A stretch of DNA of 64,000 nt, from assembly GCA_013397795.1 (NCBI GenBank), contig VZTJ01005904.1:246164-310163 (forward strand). The letters are read 5' to 3'. The position numbers and the translations under genes are program-made. The DNA is from Orthonyx spaldingii (lineage: Eukaryota > Chordata > Aves > Passeriformes > Orthonychidae). Shown here in pieces: positions 50,501 through 62,500 of this stretch (the first letter of the stretch is position 1; every line of letters starts with the position of its first letter). The notes under the pieces are model-generated. The model worked only from the letters and a program-made list of their open reading frames with translations, was not told the origin of the DNA and did not search any database.

Positions 50501-53500
50501 TATGAAGTACATTTGAAAAGGTTTTGAGAGTATATTTTTACAACAGTATTATTTATATCATACAAAATGAATACCAGGGAATTAGGGAATTAGGAACAGG
50601 TGCACTGTGTCAGCCAACAGTAATTACACTACAGTACTTAAAGTCTCTCTTCATATACATGATAATAGATTGTGCTAAAAGTAGTCCAGCTCTATTTAGC
50701 TCTAAGTAAAATTCTATCATTTTTTCCTTCATGAATTTCTAAGAACAAAAAGAAGAATTTCAATATCCTTCCACATCCTCCACTCAACTTCAGTATTATT
50801 TTAATGCATCACTTCGGTCCTTGTCCTATTTTTTATTTCTAGTCTATACTTACAGTTTCTAAATTTAAGCCAGAACCTTCTCTTCAGTATTTATACAACT
50901 AATATTTGAATTCATAAATATCACTGCAGTCACATTATAAAAATAAGAAATATTTCTTCTATTGTAGTGGCTTCATGTATTTGGTTAAAATGGTCAAGTG
51001 TTTTAAAGTTGTGAGATGTGGGATTATTAAAAAAGATTTTCTTGAAAAGTGTTGAAAGGACAGCAACTAACCTAAGCCTAAATTATATCTCACTGCTGAT
51101 AAGAAACTAAAATTTTAGACTGAGTCTTTCATTTTACTATGAAAAGAACTAGGGTTTAATTGTATTTGTATCATATATGAAGGAAGTACTGGAGAATTAC
51201 ATTTGTCAGGGTTTTTTTCAATTTAAAATGCATCTAACATCAAATTAGTACAAGTTAGTATGATATTTCAATTTCTTCAAGAGCTCCTTGAGAAACAAGT
51301 GCAAGCTGTGCCTCAGCTGCTGTTACTGAAAACCCTCCCTCTCTCCTTAATCTTGAGTACACTTATGTTCATTCTATTTTATCTCTAAAAGTTAGTATTC
51401 TCCAAGGAAATTCCTGATTCAGAGTAGCAATTCAAACTCAGTAAAAGAAAGCTTCCTTGTTTCAGAATCGAACAACATGCCTTTAAAGAATGGCTACATT
51501 TATAACTTCAACTGAAAGAACAATCTGTCACCATCCAAACAGTATTCAAACACCTAAAAAAGTTACAGAACAAAACCCAAAGAAAAAATTTAAGCTGTCT
51601 AGAGATATACTGTCATAAAAAAAGAAATTACCAACTCTAAGATACCCTGGTTCCTCTCTGATCTGCACAGAGGAGCATGTTTGGTAGAACTGGCAGGGAG
51701 AGATGATCACATAACTGCAAGAAGAGGAGTGACAGGAGACACAGATTTGTGTGCCCTATGACTTTTACACTTCTACTATTCAGAAACACATGGAAATTAC
51801 ACTTGGGAAAAGAATTAACATCTGACTACCCCAAAGCCAACACAATTCTGTGTATAGACTCTGTTTAATGTGTTCATTTTACAGCAGCTGAGCACTGGTA
51901 AAAAATGTACTCTATGTTTAAAGAGGTAAGAAAGGAATTATTATCTCCTACACTGTCTTACATGCTGGGAGATTTTGCAATTACAAAAAAGAAATTGCCT
52001 TCATTCATAGCAAAAATATTATTCTTCTTACAAAATATTTTCTTAATAAACACATCCATTTAAAATATTCAGGCTTGTTCCCTCATATTGAAAAACAGTT
52101 TTACAGTTTGCCAATCTAATTTACTACTTTAATACCCATTAGACATGTTTATTATAAAACTCCAGGTTCATTTACCTACAAATGTGGTATCATCACTTTA
52201 AATGTAGATAATACCAAGTGACTAAACACTACTATTACACAGTATTGTCTCATACACAGCATTACATCTGTTTCATGTCATTCTACTTTCTCAGCCCAAC
52301 TGAGACTCACCCAGTCTCTCTCCCTATGCAGGTATAAATGCTATGCTCAAGGTTCCCTCACTTCATCAGCACAGAGGAGTGGACAAGAGGCAGTGCAGGA
52401 AACAAAGTTGAGGCTTTTGTACATCAACGGATTGCAGAAAAGCTCTTGCAGTTCTAAGCGGCCATGCTGTTGGATAAAAGACTATGTACCCCAGAGACAG
52501 AAGTAAATAAAAATCTGCCTTGCCTTGGTGAAACTTTAAGCTGCCTACCATACAGGAAGATGCCAGATGGGAAGGTAGTACTTGATCATCTAAATTCTAA
52601 GACCTGGTTCAACATTAGTATGACATTTGGATAACAGTATGTACTATTTTTTTTACACTAGTACTAAGAACATACAAATGCAACTTTGAAGATTTTTTAA
52701 TGAGGAAGATGCAAGTCAACCACTCTTTCACACTGACTCTTTCAAAAGCAACCACAGCAAGAAGAAATTGTCCTTTAAACTCAGTAGATTCAGCACTTTC
52801 TGTTAATTCGTGATTGCTAAGACTTTTGAATACAAACCCCTTGATACTACAAAAACTAAAAAACAAACCAAAAAACACTCCCCAAAAGAACACAAAGAAA
52901 AACCAAATCCCCAAAAAACCCAAACCCTCAAAACCCCACCTCTTCATGCTATACATTGAATCCCCTTATGCAGTAAAGAAAATGGAAGTGTGATTCTCAA
53001 GCACTTTAACATCAAATTTACCTGATGATTTTTCATATTTAATGACAAAACCAAAATCAGGCTAAAGGGAAAAGGAAAAAGAATACTTACAAATTTATAA
53101 CCTTATCCAAGGGGTGTTTTGAACAAAATTGCTGGCTGCCCTTGTCTTGTTTATGCTGACTCTGTCCCAGCTGAACAAACCTGTGAAAAGCAGTAGATCG
53201 GAGAATAAATCAAAGAAATAAAAGAACTATCCTCCAAAAACCATCAAACAAAAGAAAATGACACTAAGAAATGAGGTTTTGAGTCATCCTGTGTAAGTCA
53301 CTGATCATGATGTACCTTTCTGGTGAACAAGAGAGATTTTTAAAAGTTCATAGAGGGTGCACGCATGAACTCAGAACCTCCTTTGAAAAAAGATTTGCTT
53401 ATCAATTGGTGTCACCTAGTATGTCATGGGAGAGAAACAGGCCTCCCCTGAGAAACAGGCAGCCCTCTACAGTCAATTTCCTATGTCTTTTTCAAAGCAG

Positions 53501-56500
53501 TCAGAGGAATAGCCTATGGAAAAATCAGCAAAAGACAAAAGTCTCTCAAGTTTCAGATTTAAGTCTGTCCTCTGCTGAATTCACTCTAGTTTATTAATCA
53601 GAAACGCTGTTAGTCCCGATCACTTATTTACAAGAACAACCTTTTGGGACAATTTCCCCATCTCCAAATACTTGCTGGAAGACACTGCCAATGAAAAATA
53701 CTGTCATGGCTTTTTTTCCTTGGCAATGAAGTGGAACAAAATCTTTTGAAAAGTAGTTTATCACTAATCTTAGTCACTCAGAATAGAAGGAAAAGTCAAA
53801 TGGTTTCAAATGTAAATATATGTAGCCATCTTGCACTCAATTTGTTCACTCTCCAACACATCTGTGCCACTGAAAAGACAAGTAAATGTTGTGATTTACT
53901 AGTTTAATTTTCTGAGGCAGAGGGTTTTTCTTAACAGTGAGCTTCCACTTAGCTTAACAAGTCTTGTTGGTCTACTTCAGGAATATTTACTACAGTTTAA
54001 CAAGCAACTATTACTACTGCAAAACCAATTGCACGAAAGAGTGTACAGAAGTCAAACAAACAACATGTTTCTAAACAACTTATTGCAGCTTTTATTTCTG
54101 CTCCATTCAGACTCTTATACTGTAGAAACAAAAGCCTCAGAGACAAGCAACATCACTTGGGATGTTAAAGGAATAAATACTTACATTTCTAAATAAGACA
54201 ATTATAAGTAGAAATCAAGATAATTAAGATCTAGTGCAGGAGCTTGCTATTGAAACCAACTAAAAAAAAAACAAACACCAAAGGCAAATTAATTGCATAA
54301 GTATTTTAATTAATTGCTTCAAATTATTCAATATTATGAAAGTAACAAGACCTAAATGCACACAAGCAAGGTACGCTATGTCAGTAAGATACTATGCACA
54401 GTTGATCTGCAGCATATATCCTCAAATTATTTGAGGGACCTTCTGTCCCTTCCAACCTCCAATCTGTGCTTCCGTGATTTCTGTTTTGATGAGAATTATT
54501 TCAGCCATCAGTGAAAACGGGCTGAACAGATTCAAATTATTTTTAATTTGCATTTGCAAATAGGCTGAATATAGATCAGGTGATGTAAAGCAATTTAACC
54601 TCAAGTACTTTGAATCTGCGAGACCCTAATCCTAATAATGAAAAAACATGTAACATGTCCAGTGATGTCACGTGAAGTCAGGATCTTACATCCCCATTTC
54701 CCTTATTACAATAACAGAAAAAGGCTTGATGTGAGAACTGTAATCATACTGTGAAAGAAATTGCTGCTATTCTCAAGCGATGTACGTTTTGGAAAGTATA
54801 GATTTTACTGACATCCTTTACTACATAAATCAGCACACCAGACCAGAAATAGCACTATGTCTCGTTAGCTAAAAGAATTTGTAATTTTTTCTATTTTTAA
54901 AACCTGCATTGTTTGAAGGAAATGAAATAAATGCAAGGTTTGGTTTTTTTTCTTGAAAAGGATATGAATAGAGAGCTTCAAAGCCTCCAAGGGGTTTACA
55001 GTTTTACATTAACAATAAATTGTTAGTCCAGCCTGAAGAAATTATAAAATTGGAAGTAGTTGCAATTCTTGATGTTAACACAGAATTGTTCACCTGCACA
55101 GAGAGACTCACAGTAGATACCAGCTCACACTGGGACATTTGCTGAACCACAGCAACTACCTGCTATATCAAAGGATAGTTGCCAAATTTGCATCCATTTT
55201 CTAGTGGTTAAAATAAAAAATAAACAAAGGTAGAGGCATAGGTGAAGTTAAAAGTTTCAAAGATAATGAGAAACATCCTCCTTAACCCTATTCAAGTGTA
55301 TTATCTTCAAATGACTCAGCATGTAGGAAACAGGTAGAAATGGGAATTTTAAAGAGCAAAAGAATGCCAGAGAAGTAGCTACGTTTAAAGAAAAAGTGAC
55401 CAAAAAATAATTTTAAACAAAAGAGAAAATGCTTTGAGTGGATTAATGAACTAAGTCAGGATGAAACACCACAAATCACCATATGAGAAGATATGACAGT
55501 GAATTAAAATGTCCCTTAAAAATTGAAAAGGTTTCAAGTATAACAAGGCAGTTACTGCTATTACACATTAGAAAATAAAAACCAATGAAGCAAGGCCATT
55601 TCAATGCATGTCTCACAAGTATTCACTTCAATATACACACAGTGCTCTTCTGAGATGACGTGTAGATTTCTTACACCCCTTTTCTCAAACATCATTAATT
55701 CTACATTCTAAACATCATTAATTCGGCATTCTAAACAGGCGTTTGAAACATTGGTTTCCTAAGCAAATCTCATTGATTTGCACTCCCAATATTTTGCATG
55801 AGCAAGTCTCTTGGCAACAGCATTTAAGACTTTTGAAACTAAAAGGGTCTTCAATTTGGATCTAAATTTCTCCGATTCCTAGTAATTAGTTGCCATGATT
55901 CTGGCTAGTTTTCAAAGAAAAATGCTGCAGTTCAGGAAGAAACCTCCTCCACTGGGGAACTGAATAAGTAACTTTTTGGTTCAACTCTAGTTCATCTGTA
56001 ACCAAAATTATTCTAGTTTACTTTTGGTTTGTGTTAAAAAAAAATCAAAATGTGCAAAATAATTTCTGATTTAAGAAATAAAGGAAAATTGGAACCCATT
56101 TCTCTTTGGCTTCAGTGTTGTTCTGTGATATTGAGGAGAGAACTTGAGAACAATAGTGTAACTACTCATTTTTTAACAAGAGGAACATGTAGCCAGTGCT
56201 CTATATGGGGTTATGGCACACAGACACAGCATTCCTGATTGCTCCTGGGGGGCAGACAGCTCATGGCCCCTGCAGGAATAGTGACAACTGTCTTCTGGAG
56301 GATAACAGTCCAAGTTACCATTGAATAAAAGAAGTTTTTATGTAATTGGAGCTGGGAGGTGACACCTTGATGCTTGCCCACCAATGCAAGTGGGAACTTG
56401 CTGGATCACCTAAGGAGCTGGATTTTGTCTTGGTCTACACTGTATCTTACTCATCTTCTGTACATATGGATTGAATTCCTAAAACCATTTATTAAGAAGT

Positions 56501-59500
56501 GGCAGTATGATGCTGCTCCAAATGCAGTGTGCAAGGGAACATCACCACACACACCATGCTCAGTGACACACACATGCATGTGAGCCCACACATCGCCCAT
56601 ATTTGCATGTCATTGTTTCATGGAATTCCAACAATGGCAAGGGCCAAGCTGACTTCTCCCTGTTCTAAACTTACACTACAAATATCTGTCACTTAGATAT
56701 GCCTGCTTCTACAGTGTGAGTTGTTCTGACTGCTTTTCTCAACTCTTCTCACAGTCTATGCATTTTTACAGAATAAGCTATTTCACTAATGACTGACTTG
56801 AATTGCAGTAATTCAACACTTGAAAAATGCAAACCCCACAGATTACAAAGCTTACAATCATGAAACCATTCCTGTGAAATTTACTTATCAATGGAATATA
56901 GAATTCCTATGAATTTGCTTATAAATTTCTAGGATTATATTAAGTGACAGGTATTTCTTTTGAAGCATCTTTCATTTGATTTAAGCTCCAAATTTTGCTT
57001 CCAGAGACATCTGCATAGCTTCCACTGAAATCAGAGTTGACACACACAGCTGAAAGCAGTTTGATCTTGAAAAAAAGGTAGCATATATAGGCAAATTTCT
57101 CCAAAATTTATCATTTAAAAAAGTGTAATCAAAGGCAGCACTTTGACAAACTGCACTTAACTAGCTCAAATTATCTTTTATCGATTACCACTGGAAATTT
57201 ATCTCACCTTGCATATATTGCAAGATCATCTTCTGATGGGATATCTGAAAGATTGACTCCATACACATCTTTTGTTGATTGCACTACATTCTGGAACATA
57301 AGAAAGATTCAGACTGAGAATACCATAACAACATCCACAGAAATTTTGCTCTTAAGCAAGAACTTCTTTACAAACCAAAATATAATTTCAGAAGTGCAGA
57401 CAAAAACAAACAAGTTTCTCACATCCACAGCAATCTTGTCTTACACATACCTTTTAAAGAAAATAATTTATTAAAAATATTATTCAACACGTTTGCTCAA
57501 CAAGTAAAGAATTCTTGAAAGATAACATCAGATAAAACAACATATTAGGAGAATAAATTATATTCATAGAACATAATGGTGTAGTTATTAAACTCTGTTC
57601 TGTGTTGAAACTTAATATAGAATAAATCATATTCGTTCAGAACATGCTCCCACATTTGCTTTCACATTTCCTGCTGTTAATTCTGCAATAATTACAAACC
57701 TCAGGTCGAACAAAACTATTTTTATTTTATACATTATGCAATCATGTCAGTCAACTATAACAAGGAACCAATGCACATGCAAGACAAGAGTTCACTAACT
57801 GTGTCTAGTGATTCAGTGCTAAACTGAGGGGGTTTTCTGACAGGACACATATGACTGTGAGTCAAATATAAAGACAGTTTTCTCTTAGTTCAAAAAGGTT
57901 CAAAGTCAAAGAACTTCAGAAATGTATGTCCTGACCAGAAGTATAACTGCATTTTTTAATAACCTCTCAGAGATGTGAACAGAGAGAAACTAGCTTTCTG
58001 GGTTCCCCAGATAATAAGGAATGGCATGAATTAGCAATGCAAATTATGACTAAAATTCAGTGCATGAAAAGGTGCTAATAAATTGAACTATATTTCTTCA
58101 TATGCATTACTAAAAAGTCAGAATAGCTCACCCAATTTTAAGCCATGGAAATTCAATAATATTTCAAATCATACTTTTTGTTTACATGCATCTTTTGTTT
58201 AAACATCTCAAAAATCTAAAAAAGATATCTTAGGTCTGAGTGCTGAAGTGTGTTCAAAACAGAGGGAAAAACTGATGTGAGAAAAATTATGCAGCAGTAT
58301 GAATCAAGAATAAAATTTCAACTTAGATTTTTGTTTAAAAAATCTAGGAACAATCTGATTTGCTGGAGGACAGGTACTCTTCTTCAGAGATAATGGAAAA
58401 CTTTCAGATAAATGTCTTGCATAAACACAAATAAATAAATATACTTGTACTGGCTTAGAAAGAAGACACTATTGTACAGAAGGCTGAAAATCCATTATCT
58501 GAGAACACACAACCCTAGGCTAAAGACTGAATAGAATCAAAATCTGAATTGTGGCAAAAAAGGAGAAAAAGTCAGTTTAATTGTCTGTTGTCTATCAGGC
58601 TCTACATTTTATGCTAAGGTCATAAATACTCAATTTTCTTCACAAGCAATGCAGAACATGCACAATACTATAACCATTTAAATTAGCTGTGACTTTTAAA
58701 AAAAACCAACCCCCCTAGACAACATATGTATTTTCCAAATTTCTATAGTCTCCATTTGCATAACCTTTAGCTAAGACATTTTCAATGGTATCCAAAACGG
58801 ATATCTACAAGAAAGAATTTGAAGAACTATTACATGACCTAATAAAATAGATACCTCCATAATTCTTTATACAACTCAATTTTTTCATTAAATTACCACC
58901 CAAGGGATTCCAACAAAATGGGAGTTATGCTAGCAGAGAAAGATTAATAGCCCACAACTGAGAATATACATTCTTTCCACATGACTGGGCAAATGCAATT
59001 TATTTCACTATTTTATTCACCGCCATTTTCTTCAACCTTAGTAGCAGTAATAGCACAGGACCTATGCAATAACATTATCATGCACATTTTTGAAGTTAGT
59101 TAATTTTTTTTTAATGCCAGACCACATAATTATGAAACAGCAATTTAAAAGTGTTCACATAAATCAGATTGAAATTTAGACAGAATGAACATTAATTTAC
59201 AATTAATCAACCTAGGCAAGCGGCATCATCCAAAAGGAATTGCTTTGTAATTCCAAGAGGTGGTTCTCAGCACCTCAGGTTCATACAACATGTCTTTCAG
59301 GGGGTTTGCTCCAGATTAACTCCCACGGACTAAATGTTGATTAAGTAGGTAGATCAAGTACATTCCTGGAGAAAAGGAAGCTCCTTTGCATGCGTCAAGG
59401 CCACCTCATGATGTGTGCCAGAGCATAGTAAGGCACAATAATCAGAAGTGCACTACTGCTCTGAATTAACACACTAACATGGATGCACCTTATGCTTTAT

Positions 59501-62500
59501 GTAAGTGCCTGACTAGCTTTCAAACACCATAGGCTTCTATCAGGAATTTTCTTTTTTTTTCAATGCTATTTTCTTTGTGTCTCACTATTACAAGACAAGA
59601 AGAATAGAAAAGGTTTACAAACAGCTGTGCTGCAGTTGTGCTAATATCTACACAAAAAAATTACACTGGAGACCTTTTTCACTAAATTTCTCAGTGCTTT
59701 ACTTCTGACTGTTCTATAACGTTTTTTTAAGGAAATGTGAGTTTTAAGCCTTCTTGCCTAACACAGTAATTTCTTACCTCTGTGATTTTTGTATTGTCTC
59801 CTGCATCAGTCACCTTTACTGGAGTTGAACGTTGAGAAACAGCACCTTCATCTTCTTTATCTGTCCCAGAATCATCTTCAGAACTACTTGACACTGCTTC
59901 CTCGCTTGGGGGTGGAGGAGCACTAGCAGCTGTTTTGCGCTGCAGCACAGTTTCTTCTCTATTATTTTTGTTCCTAATAGGAAAGGCAGTGTGTATTTAT
60001 GAAATCAGCATGATATTAGCAGTGAATATTCAAAATTCCTAATCTTGGTTACTATCTTTCCAGGGAAATAGGTTTTAACCTCTGGGGCAACTTCTTGCTC
60101 ATCTTTTAAAATCCCCGACTGATTTCTCTTCTTCAATCTCATCTTATTCCAGAGCATTTAAAGAAAGCCCAAAGGATTATGTCAGCTTTTCTTCACCAAT
60201 TCTCTGATTCTTTACTTAAATCCCTCTCCTCAACTGAATAAATAAAAAGGAATAAAAATTAATTGAGACATAACATCTTTGGTTTTGATCTTGGAAAAAG
60301 TTTCACCTTCTAATTGATAACAATATCCACTCCAATAGCTTTCTTAATCTTGGTACCAAATCTTTATGGTAATGTCACTTTTTTTCCTTTACTTTCCATA
60401 CCTCTCTCCTCAATTCAGTTCTTTAATCAGCAACATTTCTTTATGCAGTATGTATTACTCACTCAAGAAATTCTAGTCAATATAAAGATGTGCCTTATTT
60501 GTAAGAAGCCTTCCAGGTACAGCCTCTCTATGCCAGTAGGCTAACATTGGATTTAACTATATGCACTCTGAAAGGTACACATTACTTTACCCATTGGAAA
60601 TTATACCAGCCTTATGTCCTCTGCATCCTCTCCTATAGGCCACAGAAGGGTATTTAGTTGCAATTTCCTCTCAGATACTGTCACAAACATTCAGGGAATG
60701 CAGTTAATGAATAGACATTAATGAATGAATAGACAGTTTATTGACAAATCCCTGGAAATAGGGAAAGAACATCTCTTCCTTGCTGCAGTGACTGTCCCAT
60801 ATATCACTGATACTGTGTGTGACTCACTCTAAAGGAAGACAGCAGCATGCTAAGAGGCTGTGAAAAGAGCATACAGATAGATGCAAATGCTATTTGAAGA
60901 TGCAGGTCTAGTGCTCTCATCAGCATCACTTGTGCCCTAGTGGAGCACATTATGACTGTTACAGATGCTGCCTCTTGAAGTCAAACTCACGCAGCCGTGC
61001 ATCCCTGTACTGAATTAGCTACACTTTATATGCTCACGGAACATCTATAAACAAGTAGGAGAGTCCTTCCAAAGGTTCTGATCTGAGAGCATACCCCACT
61101 CCTGAGGACATTATTATAGCAGAAGAATCTTAGAGCCTTGAGGAAAATAACGCCACGGGTGAGTTTGAGTTTCGACTCAGCAGAACCTGACATTTCCTTG
61201 GACTGAAATTTACAGAAAGTTGTGAAGATGTAAGTGTTCTTTTCAGGGAAAATTAAGGGTTTTTTCCCTACTTTTCCAAATGAGGTGAAGGTCACAAGAA
61301 AAGCAGTCCTTTCTGCTGAGGAATGGAGCAAGTAGCCAAACACTGGTAAGAGTGTTATCCTCTTCCCACTCCCAACATGTACTCAGACAAGATCTAAGAG
61401 TCCTTGGGACCCGAGCACTTATAGACAAAAAGAGATCACCAAATCCTTCAGAAATGTCTTAGATCAAAAGATGATGACCAACGTGTAAGCCAAAGGTACC
61501 CTTTTTTGCAAGGCTGAATATGGGTGAGGTGCAAGAGTGAAGCCACCTTTTACCCTGCTACACAGTCAATGAAGGGCAAGCCTTTTAAGTGATACACAGG
61601 GAGTCCTAGAATGTGGCTTTGATGGAGCTGATTCTCTGTCCCATATCAATCCCTAAAAATCACAGCAAAGAGCTTGAATAAAAGTATCTGAGAAAATTAT
61701 ATAATGGTCAAGTATTTAATGGAGTATCTGGAGACAAATTAGTTAGTTCAAAATCTGACATTACACCAAAGCGGAAGAATAAAGCCTATCCTCGAAATAC
61801 TCGTAAACTCACAATTCTTGGTGGTGATAAACTGTGTAACAGTTGAACAGTCTTCCTGTTTATTCCCAGGGAACATCAGTACCATGAAATGAGGTTCTAC
61901 TGGTAATAAGCATAGTCTACTCTCAACATTTATTGACAATGAGACCCTCAGGATCAGTGCACATGAGACAGTCAAATGTTCTAGTGTTTAACAGAGGCAA
62001 ATTTTCAGAGGAACTTATAATGTTGTGACAGCACAGTCACAACAGGTTTCCTTAATATTAGAGGTTTCCTTAATATGAGGTATCAAAGAGTGAATGAATT
62101 CAGAAAGATTCTGCATAGCCCTTGTGTGACACAGCAGATCAACACAGCAGAGGAATAAATAGAGTAACAAAGCAAGTTCACAATGCAAAAGCAGCTAAAC
62201 GCATTAATTTGTCCCAGCAACTGTTGCTGGATTGTTTTATATCATTTTATCCATAAATATTTTAGTAACATTTTTTATCAAAGACTATGCTGAAATTGGC
62301 ATTTATTGCTGTTTCAGAGTATGCACTATTTATGAAAAAAATATCATTTTTTTAAAGACAACAAGAACATATGCACTGCTGTCGATGCCAATAGAGAATA
62401 GAGTTGCCACTAGGATGAAGAAATGATCAAATTTTAATAACTTTGTATACTATAGATAAAATCTTCTCATGAATTTCACTTTGAGGAATATGAGAAAACA

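Larger units (their letters stand above)
47542..53090 (-). other. FIG4: FIG4 last intron (5.5 kb)
   Basis: AT-rich intron containing an antisense CR1 insertion at about 49.9-50.3 kb and a C/A-rich (G/T-rich in gene sense) tract at about 52,855-52,940. No other gene is seen. Confidence 0.85.
53181..57207 (-). other. FIG4: FIG4 intron (4.0 kb)
   Basis: AT-rich intron with a small tandem duplication at 55,687 and a doubtful CR1 tail near 54,430. No other gene is recognisable. Confidence 0.85.

Noticed and set aside
52615..52956. 113-codon minus-strand frame rich in Phe, Gly and Trp
   Set aside because: It is translation of a G/T-rich low-complexity tract inside a FIG4 intron.
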